A stretch of DNA of 64,000 nucleotides from Kribbella antiqua (GTDB taxonomy: Bacteria > Actinomycetota > Actinomycetes > Propionibacteriales > Kribbellaceae), in the NCBI RefSeq assembly GCF_004345665.1, contig NZ_SLWR01000006.1, positions 213,677 through 277,676 on the forward strand, written 5' to 3'. Position numbers and translations under genes: made by a program. Shown here in pieces: positions 56,601-64,000 of the stretch. Within the stretch, counting starts at the first letter, position 1; each line of letters begins with the position of its first letter. The notes beneath the pieces were generated by a model. That model searched no databases and had not been told where the DNA came from. It saw only the letters and a program-made list of their open reading frames with translations.

Positions 56601-58498
56601 GTGTCGGCGACATGTCCGGTGACGTGTTCGGCAACGGGATGCTGCTGTCTGAGCACATCCGGCTGGTCGCGGCTTTCGACCACCGGCACATCTTCCTGGA
56701 CCCGGCGCCGGATGCGGCGAAGAGCTTTGCGGAACGGCGCCGGCTGTTCGAACTGCCGCGGTCGTCGTGGGCGGACTACGACGCGACGCTGATCTCGGCC
56801 GGCGGCGGCGTGTATCCGCGCACCGACAAGGCGATCCCGATCTCGGCCGAGGTCCGTGAGGTGCTCGGCATCGAGGGCACTCCGGCCACGCTGACGCCGG
56901 GCGAGCTGATGAATGCGATCCTGAAGGCGCCGGTCGACCTGTTCTGGAACGGCGGCATCGGCACCTACGTGAAGGCGTCGTCGGAGACGAACGCCGATGT
57001 CGGCGACAAGGCCAACGACGCGATCCGGATCAACGGATCCGACCTGCGGGCGCGGGCGGTCGGCGAGGGCGGCAACCTCGGCTTCACCCAGCTGGGCCGG
57101 ATCGAGTACGCGACCAACGGCGGCCGGATCAACACCGACTTCATCGACAACGTCGCCGGCGTGGACACCTCCGACCACGAGGTGAACATCAAGATCCTGC
57201 TGGACACGGTGGTCGCCGACGGCGATCTGACCGAGAAGCAGCGCAACGACATCATCGCGTCGATGACCGACGAGGTCGCGCAGCTGGTGCTGAAGAGCAA
57301 CTACCGGCAGAACATCGGCCTGGCCAACGCGGTCGCGCAAGGCCCGGCGATGATGCACGTCCACCAGGACTGGGTACGGCGGCTGGAGAAGCAAGGCCTG
57401 CTGGACCGGGAGCTGGAGTTCCTGCCGAGTGTCGCAGAGTTCAAGCGGCGCAAGGCCGAGGGCCGTGGGCTGACGTCGCCTGAGCTGTCGGTGCTGATCG
57501 CCTACACCAAGATCGTGCTGGAGGCCGACCTGCTGAAGACCTCGCTGCCGGACGACCCGTTCCTGGCGAACAAGCTGGTCAGCTACTTCCCGAAGGCGAT
57601 CCAGGAGCGGTTCGGCGAGCAGATCAAGACCCACCAGCTGCGCCGCGAGATCATCACCACCCAGGTGGTGAACGAGTTCATCAACTCCTCCGGCATCACG
57701 GCGTACCACCGGCTCTCGCTGGAGACCGGCGGCACGGTCGAGGACGTCGTACGGGCGAACCTCGCGGCCTCGCGCATCTTCGGGCAGCCGGAGTTGCTGG
57801 CGCGCAACGCCGAGCTCGACAACATCGTCGACGCGGCGACGCAGACCGGGATGCGGCTCGAGACCCGCACGCTGGTCGAGCGTGCGACCCGCTGGCTGGT
57901 GTCGAACCGGCGTCCTCCGGTGGACATCGCCGAGCTGATCGAGTTCTTCACGCCAGGCATCGCCAAGCTGACCGCCGCGCTTCCCGACGTACTGCGTGGT
58001 CGTGAGCTGGCGCTGTTCGAGCAGCGGCGTGAAGGTCTGGTATCGAAGGGTGTGCCGGCGGAGTTCGCGACGCGGATCGCCGTACAGCCACCGGCGTACG
58101 CCGGTCTCGGCATCATCGAGACTGCGTCGCGGGACGACCTTGATGTGCTGGAGGTCGCCAAGGTCCACTTCGCCCTCGGCGAGCGCCTGCAACTCGGCCG
58201 CTTCCTGGAACGCATCATCGGCCTGCCACGGACGGACCGCTGGCAGACGATGGCACGTGCGGCGCTGCGCGACGACCTGCACGCCGTCCACGCCAGCCTC
58301 ACAGCCCAGGTCCTGGCCACGACGGACGCGTCCGCCGAACCAGAAGACCGCGTCATCAGCTGGCAAGACCAAAACGAAGCAGCCCTCTCCCGAGCCGCCA
58401 CCATGCTGGAGGAAATCGTAGAAACCGAAGGCCCCGAACTAGCCCACCTCTCCGTAGGCCTCCGCCTGGTACGCACCCTCCTGGCCAACCAAGCCTGA
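53633..58498 (+). CDS. gdh2: NAD-dependent glutamate dehydrogenase, large (GDH-180 type)
   Basis: 1621 residues, the usual size for the large bacterial NAD-GDH family (EC 1.4.1.2). The N-terminal ~700 residues are the ACT-like and helical regulatory domains ([40 protein letters not shown]). The catalytic core includes [40 protein letters not shown] (catalytic Lys region), and the NAD-binding [19 protein letters not shown]. It deaminates glutamate to 2-oxoglutarate and ammonia, linking proline and glutamate breakdown to the TCA cycle. These enzymes are often allosterically controlled by amino acids. Single gene; no partner in an operon. Confidence 0.95.
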   Translation: [1621 protein letters not shown]

Positions 58499-58594
58499 CC
58501 TTGACGTACGTGGGCTGACCACCCGGTTCCCGTACGGCGTGGTGCTCGTCTCTGCGGGTGGCCTTGTTCGTTGCGCCGCTGGATCTCTCGCCGG

Positions 58595-59332
58595 TCAGCG
58601 TTCGGAGACGATGACGTCGACGGAGTACTGGTCGGCTCGGTAGCAGTGGTCGCCGAACTCGACCGCGGAACCATCGGCGTCGTACGCCGACCTCGTCATG
58701 GTGACGAGTGGCTCGGCCTTGGACATGTGCAGCGTACGGCGTTCCTCGGCGGTAGCGTTGCGGGCGCCGATGCGCTGACGGGCGACGGTGGGGCGGATGC
58801 CGCGAGCCCGGAGTACGGCGTACAGGCCGTCGGACTCGAGCTCCTGGGCGGTCAGGTCGTTCATTGTCGGCGGCAACCAGTTGCGCATGATCGCGAGCGG
58901 TAGGTCGCCGGCATAGCGCAGCCGCACGATCGACACCAGTGGGCTGCCCGGCGGCAACCCGAGCACCTCGGCGGCCCGCTCGTCGTGGGCCTCTGTGCTG
59001 AACGCGAGGACCTCGGTGCGCGGTGTCCGGCCCTCACGGGCGAGGTCGTCGTACAGGCTGGTGAGTTCGGCCTTGCGGTGCACCATCTGGTTCGCGACGG
59101 TGGTGCCGATGCCGCGGCGGCGGACCAGGAGGCCTTTGTTCACCAGTTCGGAGATCGCCCGGCGGACGGTCGGCCGGGACAGGCCGAGGCGGTCGGACAT
59201 GGCGATCTCGTTCTCGAACGGGTCGCCGGGGCGGAGCGTGCCGTCGCTGATGGCAGCGATGAGCTGCTCGGCGAGCTGGTGGTACAGCGGCACCGGGCTC
59301 GTCCGGTCGATGCTGATCGGCAGGGCGGCCAT
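58595..59332 (-). CDS. GntR/HutC-type transcriptional regulator (UTRA domain)
   Basis: 245 residues from ATG 59332. N-terminal GntR winged HTH: PLYHQLAEQLIAAISDGTLR, then IAMSDRLGLSRPTVRRAISE. C-terminal UTRA effector domain (ALREGRTPRTEVL-like DLAREGRTPRTEVLAF to YSVDVIVSER), which binds a small sugar-type ligand in the HutC subfamily. It is divergent from the inositol-type operon and is the likely repressor of it; an inositol-pathway intermediate is the natural inducer. The frame is open to 59671, but that is the intergenic region. Confidence 0.88.
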   Translation of the reverse strand: MAALPISIDRTSPVPLYHQLAEQLIAAISDGTLRPGDPFENEIAMSDRLGLSRPTVRRAISELVNKGLLVRRRGIGTTVANQMVHRKAELTSLYDDLAREGRTPRTEVLAFSTEAHDERAAEVLGLPPGSPLVSIVRLRYAGDLPLAIMRNWLPPTMNDLTAQELESDGLYAVLRARGIRPTVARQRIGARNATAEERRTLHMSKAEPLVTMTRSAYDADGSAVEFGDHCYRADQYSVDVIVSER

Positions 59333-59607
59333 GCGCTGGATGTTACATGAGCTAGCTATGTATGTCCCGATGTCCAAATGTGTTAACAAACTATTGACAC
59401 CCCACCGCGCAGGCCGGAAAGCTGGCCAGGGCAGTTGGCTGGACCCGGTGAAGCCGGTAGTTGGCGGTGGACCAGTCCGAAGGCTGGCCGGGGCGGGCTG
59501 GCGCGGGCTCGGTAAGGAAGGCTGGAGCCGGGCGTTGCCCGCGATGCCGACCGGCGCCATAGCTGCCGAGACGCGGTTGAGGACTGATGACGAAGAGAGG
59601 GCAGTCG
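59333..59607. promoter_or_regulatory. Divergent promoter region, GntR / inositol-type operon
   Basis: 275 bp. Near the GntR start there are AT-rich elements: ATGTTACAT (59340-59348), AGCTAGCT (59350-59357), ATGTATGTCC (59359-59368), and TGTTAACA (59381-59388), any of which could be GntR sites. TTGACA at 59394-59399 is a perfect -35 for the plus strand, but I see no matching -10 at 17 bp. The remaining ~190 bp are GC-rich with no supported gene; AGAGGGCAG precedes the ATG at 59608. Confidence 0.4.
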
Positions 59608-60600
59608 ATGCGGATTGGGTTGGTCGGGGTTGGGCGGATCGGGGCGTTTCACGCCGCGACGCTGAAGGCATTGCCGGCGGTCGATCAGGTGGTGGTCGCG
59701 GACGCCGACGCGAGCCGGGCCGAGTTGGTCGCCAAAGATCTCGGCCTGGAGTTCGCCCCGGACGTGCCGGCGCTGCTGGCGAGCGGGATCGACGGCTTCG
59801 TCATCGCCGCCGCCACTTCCGCGCACGCGGAGCTGATCGAGGCCGCGGTCGCCGCCGGCATCCCCACGTTCTGTGAGAAGCCGATCGCGATCGACATCGC
59901 CGAGACCGAGCGCGTGGTCGAACTGGTCGAGGCGTCGACGGTCCCGGTGCATATCGGCTTCCAGCGCCGCTTCGACGCCGGCTACCAGGCAGCCCGGGCG
60001 AAGGTTGTTTCCGGTGAACTAGGCTTCATCCACCACATCCGGGCGAACACCAACGACGCGTTCCCACCGCCGCGCGAGTACATCCCGCACAGCGGCGGCT
60101 TCTTCCGCGACTGCACCGTGCACGACTTCGACATCATCCGGTACGTCACCGGCCGCGAGGTTGTCAGCGTCTACGCGACCGGAGCCAACCGCGGTGAGAC
60201 CTTCTTCGGCGAGTATGGCGATGTGGACGCCGCGGCAGCCCTGCTCACGCTGGACGACAACACCTTCGTCTCCGTCAGCGCGACGCGCTACAACGCCGCC
60301 GGTCACGACGTACGGATGGAGCTGCTGGGAAGCCTGGGGTCGGTCGCGGTCGGCCTGGACGCGCACACCGCGCTGCGGTCGGCCGAGCCGGGCGTCACCT
60401 TCCCCGACGGCACGCCGCACGCGACCTTCATGGACCGGTTCCAGCCGGCGTACGTCGCCGAGCTGACCGCGTTCACCGAGGTGGTCGCGGGCACCCGCGA
60501 GGTGCCCTGCACGGTTCGCGACGCGCTGGCCGCCTTCCGGATCGCCGACGCCTGTGAAGTGTCCCGCCACGAGCACCGCGTCGTCACGCTGGCGCACTGA
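59608..60600 (+). CDS. Gfo/Idh/MocA family oxidoreductase (inositol 2-dehydrogenase-like)
   Basis: 330 residues from ATG 59608. Rossmann start MRIGLVGVGRIGAFHAATL, the EKP motif in FCEKPIAID (Lys is catalytic), and GGFFRDCTVHDFDIIRYVTG, whose Asp and His complete the active site of inositol dehydrogenases (IolG). It would oxidise myo-inositol or a related polyol to the 2-keto form with NAD+. It heads the operon with a TIM-barrel isomerase and iolC, which supports a role in inositol breakdown; a related substrate such as scyllo-inositol is also possible. Confidence 0.85.
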   Translation: MRIGLVGVGRIGAFHAATLKALPAVDQVVVADADASRAELVAKDLGLEFAPDVPALLASGIDGFVIAAATSAHAELIEAAVAAGIPTFCEKPIAIDIAETERVVELVEASTVPVHIGFQRRFDAGYQAARAKVVSGELGFIHHIRANTNDAFPPPREYIPHSGGFFRDCTVHDFDIIRYVTGREVVSVYATGANRGETFFGEYGDVDAAAALLTLDDNTFVSVSATRYNAAGHDVRMELLGSLGSVAVGLDAHTALRSAEPGVTFPDGTPHATFMDRFQPAYVAELTAFTEVVAGTREVPCTVRDALAAFRIADACEVSRHEHRVVTLAH

Positions 60601-60627
60601 ACCTTGAAGACAGAGGAGAACTGGCCG

Positions 60628-61509
60628 ATGACTGACCTTGCTGCCCGGATCGCCGGCGCCCCGATCTCGTGGGGAGTCTGTGAGGTCCCCGGCTGGGGCT
60701 GGCAGTACGACAGCGAGACGGTGCTGGCGGAGATGCGTGCCGTCGGTCTCGCCGCGACCGAGTTCGGGCCGATCGGGTTCCTGCCCGACGACCGCGCGGA
60801 CAAGGCGAAGACGCTGGCCGATTCCGGGCTACGGGCCGTCGGCGGGTTCGTGCCCGTCGTACTGCACGATCCCGCTCAGGACCCGGCAGACGTCGTACGG
60901 GCTGAGCTGGACGGCTTCGTCGCGGCAGGAGCCAGCACGCTGGTGCTGGCGGCCGCGACCGGTCAGGAGGGGTACGACGACCGGCCGGTGCTGACCGAAG
61001 AAGGCTGGCAGACGCTGTTGTCGAACCTCGACCGGTTGTCCGCGCTGGCCGCTTCGCGCGGCGTGGTCGCGACGATCCACCCACACGTCGGCACCATGGT
61101 CGAGAACTCGGACGATGTACGACGCGTGCTCGACGGCTCCAGCATCGGACTCACGCTGGACACCGGGCACCTGCTCATCGGCGGTGTCGACCCGGTCGCG
61201 TTGGCCGTCGAGCACACCGGGCGCATCCTGCACACGCACCTGAAGGATGTCGACGCGGCGTGGGCGGCGCGGGTCCAATCAGGTGAGGTCAGCTACACGG
61301 ACGCCGTACGGCAGGGGATGTACAAGCCACTCGGCGCCGGCGACATCGACCTCACCACCATCGTCGGCACGCTGGAAGAGGCCGGGTACGACGGCTGGTA
61401 CGTGCTGGAGCAGGACACGATCCTGACCGACCGGCCGACCGGCGAAGGGCCAGTGGTCGACGTACGGGCGAGCATCGCCGAACTGCTCCGGATCGCTGAG
61501 GCGGTGTGA
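60628..61509 (+). CDS. Sugar phosphate isomerase/epimerase, IolE/IolI-like TIM barrel
   Basis: 293 residues from ATG 60628 with GAGGAG upstream. APISWGVCEVPGWGWQYDSE at the start is as in inosose dehydratase-like proteins; metal ligands are expected in EFGPIGFLP (Glu), DTGHLLIGGVD (Asp, His), HTHLKDV (His) and VLEQDTIL (Glu). It would dehydrate or isomerise the inosose made by the upstream dehydrogenase. IolE (dehydratase) is most likely, but IolI (isomerase) cannot be excluded. Its stop shares bases with the iolC start. Confidence 0.85.
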   Translation: MTDLAARIAGAPISWGVCEVPGWGWQYDSETVLAEMRAVGLAATEFGPIGFLPDDRADKAKTLADSGLRAVGGFVPVVLHDPAQDPADVVRAELDGFVAAGASTLVLAAATGQEGYDDRPVLTEEGWQTLLSNLDRLSALAASRGVVATIHPHVGTMVENSDDVRRVLDGSSIGLTLDTGHLLIGGVDPVALAVEHTGRILHTHLKDVDAAWAARVQSGEVSYTDAVRQGMYKPLGAGDIDLTTIVGTLEEAGYDGWYVLEQDTILTDRPTGEGPVVDVRASIAELLRIAEAV

Positions 61510-62450
61510 TGGCGGACGACGTACTGACCATCGGGCGGATCGGGGTCGACCTCTACCCGCTGCAGATCGGAACGCATCTGGAGGACGTCTCGTCGTTCGG
61601 GAAGTTCCTCGGCGGCAGTGCCACCAACGTCGCGGTCGCGGCGGCTCGGCATGGGCGGAAGTCGGCCGTGATCAGCCGCACCGGCAACGACCCGTTCGGC
61701 ACGTTCATCCACCGGACGCTGCTCGAACTCGGCGTGGACGACCGCTTCGTCATGCCGGTCGACGGATTGCCGACGCCGATCACGTTCTGCGAGATCTTCC
61801 CGCCGGACAACTTTCCCTTGTATTTCTACCGGTTCCCGAAAGCGCCGGACCTGGTGATCAACCCGTCCGAGCTCGACCTCCCGGCGATCCGGGACGCGTC
61901 GATCTACTGGTCGACGGTCACCGGACTGTCGGCCGAACCGTCGCGGTCGGCGCATTTCGCCGCCTGGGAAGCGCGTGGGCGGAAGCCGCTCACCGTGCTG
62001 GACCTCGACTACCGGCCGATGTTCTGGGCCGATCCGTCGGAGGCGCACGAACAGGTCAGCCGGGCGCTCGAGCACTGCACCGTTGCTGTCGGCAACAAAG
62101 AGGAGTGCGAGGTCGCGGTCGGCGAGACCGATCCGGACAAGGCCGCGCAGGCGCTGCTGGACCGCGGTCTCGAGCTGGCCGTCGTCAAGCAAGGCCCGCG
62201 TGGGACCCTCGCACGCACGCGGGACGAGCGCGTCGAAGTGCCGCCGTACCCGGTCGAGGTCGTCAACGGCCTCGGCGCCGGAGACGGCTTCGGCGGCGCG
62301 CTCTGCCACGGCCTGCTGTCCGGCTGGCCGCTGGAGAAGATCATCCGCTTCGCCAACACGGCCGGCGCCATCGTCGCCTCCCGCCTCGAATGCTCCACCG
62401 CCATGCCGACCACCAAGGAAGTCCTCTCCCACATGGGTGATGAAGCATGA
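61509..62450 (+). CDS. iolC: 5-dehydro-2-deoxygluconokinase
   Basis: 313 residues, PfkB/ribokinase fold. The N-terminal VLTIGRIGVDLYPLQIGTHL and FLGGSATNVAVAAARHG, and the C-terminal PfkB signature GLGAGDGFGGALCHGL (catalytic Asp in GAGDGF), are as in IolC (EC 2.7.1.92). It phosphorylates 2-deoxy-5-keto-gluconate in the inositol pathway. The ATG at 61509 overlaps the preceding stop; an adjacent GTG (61506) is possible. The stop (62448-62450) overlaps the ATG of the repeat-protein frame. The expected iolB and iolD do not follow inside the window. Confidence 0.92.
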   Translation: MADDVLTIGRIGVDLYPLQIGTHLEDVSSFGKFLGGSATNVAVAAARHGRKSAVISRTGNDPFGTFIHRTLLELGVDDRFVMPVDGLPTPITFCEIFPPDNFPLYFYRFPKAPDLVINPSELDLPAIRDASIYWSTVTGLSAEPSRSAHFAAWEARGRKPLTVLDLDYRPMFWADPSEAHEQVSRALEHCTVAVGNKEECEVAVGETDPDKAAQALLDRGLELAVVKQGPRGTLARTRDERVEVPPYPVEVVNGLGAGDGFGGALCHGLLSGWPLEKIIRFANTAGAIVASRLECSTAMPTTKEVLSHMGDEA

Positions 62451-64000
62451 CCAACCAAGACCACCACCCCTCCGGGAACGACCCGCAGCCCGTACGGCGC
62501 CCGGCGGACCACGCCGTAAACCCCGACGACCAGCCAACGGTCATCGCACCCTCACCCACCCAGCCCGGCTCCTGGCGCCCCACCAGCCGACGCGCACCCT
62601 CCGACGAACAAACCACAGTCATAGCCCACCTAGACCTCCCCACACCCCCCGCCACCAACCAACCCCCGCCGGCCCACCAACCACCGCCAACCAACCGCCC
62701 CACGCCCGCCCAAGCAGCAGCCGCCGGCCGCCCCGCTGCCAACCAACCGCCGCCTGCATCCCAGGCCCCAGCCGCGAACCAACCAACGTCGGCGAACCAG
62801 CTGTCACCCGCGAGCCATGCGCGTGCCGGGAACCATGCGGCGGCCGCCAATCAAACACCGGCCACGGTCGAAGCGCCGGGCACGGTCCAAGCGTCGGCCG
62901 GGAACCAAACCCCGGGCACGGTCCAAGCGTCGGCCGGGAACCAAACCCCGGGCACGGTCCAAGCGTCGGCCGCCAACCAAGCATCGGCGGCCAGCCAACC
63001 TCCAGCCGGCGGCCAAGGACCTGCCGCCGACCAAGCCTCGCGTCACGGCCAAGACCCGCGCACCGGCCAGCAACCGACCACCGGCCAAGGCGCGCATCTC
63101 CGCCAACGCCACGCTTTCGGTCAGCAGGCAACGGTCACCCCAGGCTCGGCACCCGATCAACGGTCAAGCGCCGCACCAGCACAGCCGACGCCCGCCCACC
63201 AGCCGGCACCTCCCGGGGACTCACACCCAAACCCCTTCGACGAGCCCACGATCATCGCTCCACTCCTCACCAACCCCGAACAACCTCAGGTCTCGTCGTC
63301 GCAGCCAACCACCCCGTCAGACCAACTGCCAGGCCAACCCGCGAGTGCGGCAGCGCAGGCAGTAGGCACGGCAGGCCAGCCACTGGGCTCGGCAGGGCAG
63401 GCCGCGGCTGGACAGCCAGTGGGCGCCGCAGGACAACCGGCGAACTCGACAGAACAACCGCTGGGCTCCGCGGGACAGTTGTCAGGCTCGCACGCACAAC
63501 CAGCTGGCTCGATTGGTCAACCCGCAAGCTCGGCAGCTCCTGCTGCGGCCTCGGCCGGAAACCCAGCAGGCTCGCCGGGACAGGCAGTGGCCTCGGCCGG
63601 TCAGCAGTCATCCTCGCCAGTACAAGCAGCGGACCCGACTGGGCAACCCGTAAGCTCGGCAGCTCATGCCGCGGGCTCGGCCGGAAACCCAGCGGACTCG
63701 CCGGGACGGGCAGTGGCCTCGGCCGGTCAGCAGTCATCCTCGCCAGTACAAGCAGCGGACTCGTCCGGCCACCCACTGACCTCGGCAGGACAAGCGGGCT
63801 CGATCGAGCACGCACTGAGCTCGACGACCGAGCCGATGGGCTCGGCGGGCCATCCACTGAGCTCCGCGGGGCAGGTGCCAGGTGCGTCAGCGCAGCCATC
63901 GGGCCCGGCTGGCCAACCACTGACCTCGCCAGATCAACCGGGCTCGGCAGAGCAATCGCTGGAGTCGGCTGGCCAGCCCGTGGCCTCGGTGGGGCAGGTG
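62447..64000 (+). CDS. Large Ala/Gly/Gln/Ser/Pro-rich repeat protein, unrecognised (runs off the window)
   Basis: The ATG at 62447 overlaps the iolC stop (ATGA), and the frame is open for 518 codons to the edge without a stop. The start (MTNQDHHPSGNDPQPVRRPA) is followed by low-complexity sequence almost throughout. A motif like PTVIAP appears three times: DQPTVIAPSP (~29-38), DEQTTVIAHL (~53-62) and DEPTIIAPLL (~265-274). From ~305 on, S-A-G-Q-P-like units dominate. Two blocks are DNA-level tandem repeats (36 and 126 bp), both in frame, which supports coding. No signal peptide or membrane helix appears yet; a structured domain may follow outside. Function unknown; inferred to be disordered. 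Confidence 0.6.
   Translation, partial: MTNQDHHPSGNDPQPVRRPADHAVNPDDQPTVIAPSPTQPGSWRPTSRRAPSDEQTTVIAHLDLPTPPATNQPPPAHQPPPTNRPTPAQAAAAGRPAANQPPPASQAPAANQPTSANQLSPASHARAGNHAAAANQTPATVEAPGTVQASAGNQTPGTVQASAGNQTPGTVQASAANQASAASQPPAGGQGPAADQASRHGQDPRTGQQPTTGQGAHLRQRHAFGQQATVTPGSAPDQRSSAAPAQPTPAHQPAPPGDSHPNPFDEPTIIAPLLTNPEQPQVSSSQPTTPSDQLPGQPASAAAQAVGTAGQPLGSAGQAAAGQPVGAAGQPANSTEQPLGSAGQLSGSHAQPAGSIGQPASSAAPAAASAGNPAGSPGQAVASAGQQSSSPVQAADPTGQPVSSAAHAAGSAGNPADSPGRAVASAGQQSSSPVQAADSSGHPLTSAGQAGSIEHALSSTTEPMGSAGHPLSSAGQVPGASAQPSGPAGQPLTSPDQPGSAEQSLESAGQPVASVGQV
62879..62972 (+). repeat. 36-bp in-frame tandem repeat
   Basis: Two identical 36-bp units (62879-62914 and 62915-62950) begin GGCACGGTCCAAGCGTCGGC, followed by a third that matches for 22 bp. 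Each encodes GTVQASAGNQTP, residues about 145-168 of the open frame. A likely product of slippage or unequal crossing-over. Confidence 0.85.
63518..63769 (+). repeat. 126-bp in-frame tandem duplication
   Basis: Units at 63518-63643 and 63644-63769 are 126 bp each, about 90 percent identical by eye, and contain the identical stretch GCAGTGGCCTCGGCCGGTCA. Each encodes 42 residues (QPxSSAA...AADxxG), residues about 358-441. The differences are mixed synonymous and conservative changes, so the duplication is not brand new. Confidence 0.85.

Noticed and set aside
63267..63920. Minus-strand open frame of 217 codons (and others at 62341-63160) opposite the repeat protein
   Set aside because: The plus frame is longer, overlaps iolC in the ATGA manner and keeps frame across repeats; the minus frames are shorter and unlinked to any gene start.
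62447..64000. Reading the repeat region as a non-coding repeat array or CRISPR-like element
   Set aside because: Repeat units are multiples of three, the frame stays open for 518 codons, and there are no evenly spaced repeats with unique spacers.

Overview
The window is high-GC DNA with dense, often translationally coupled genes on both strands. It carries families typical of Actinomycetota: an Rv3235-type protein, a BldC-like regulator, a WS/DGAT acyltransferase, Ku, a GT87 mannosyltransferase, a 180-kDa-type NAD-glutamate dehydrogenase and a sugar ABC importer without its own ATPase. The frequent GTAC-rich wording and the gene repertoire suggest Propionibacteriales, most likely a Kribbella-like soil actinomycete; the genus is inference. 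I saw no rRNA, tRNA, IS element, prophage or CRISPR array.

Layout. 1-3.2 kb (minus): 5' end of an AraC-type regulator, a VanW protein, an Rv3235-family protein and a LysM membrane protein. 3.3-7.1 kb: unknown protein, BldC-like HTH, a CpaB/CpaE-like pair with no pilus genes beside it, and a DUF4097 protein. 7.2-11.6 kb: HAD hydrolase, GT87 transferase, then a minus operon of cupredoxin lipoprotein, polytopic membrane protein and nucleotidyltransferase. 11.8-15.2 kb (plus): WS/DGAT, DUF6912-like, Ku, VOC. 15.2-20.9 kb: hydrolase remnant, SnoaL protein, TetR with paired operators, P5C dehydrogenase (pruA), a DUF3616-like protein, a second TetR and a secreted lipase. 21-21.8 kb: a zinc-ribbon protein whose Shine-Dalgarno lies inside a perfect hairpin, and a DUF2505 protein.

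21.8-31.4 kb is a coherent carbohydrate-utilisation locus: heparinase II/III, DUF2264, a DeoR/LacI hybrid regulator, 2-hydroxyacid dehydrogenase, ABC solute-binding protein, two permeases and a DUF624 protein. Near-identical LacI-type operators precede its two plus-strand operons. 31.4-37.7 kb: VTT membrane protein, ArsR-type regulator with DUF5937, two unknown proteins, tryptophan 2,3-dioxygenase, membrane protein and an OmpR/kinase pair. 37.6-41.4 kb (minus): a LuxR-type two-component system and an ABC exporter whose permease is frameshifted. 41.5-47.6 kb: lipoate ligase family protein, methyltransferase, a winged-helix/ABC-exporter operon and a divergent WYL regulator. 47.7-53.5 kb: unknown protein, NmrA protein with MarR regulator and twin operators, and an ApbE / ferric-reductase / NuoF-like / ferredoxin electron-transfer operon. 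53.6-58.5 kb: NAD-glutamate dehydrogenase. 58.6-62.45 kb: GntR regulator and a divergent inositol-type operon (Gfo/Idh dehydrogenase, TIM-barrel isomerase, iolC).

From 62,447 to the right edge a frame overlapping the iolC stop stays open for 518 codons. It encodes an Ala/Gly/Gln/Ser/Pro-rich repeat protein with 36-bp and 126-bp in-frame DNA repeats. It runs off the window and I recognise no family.
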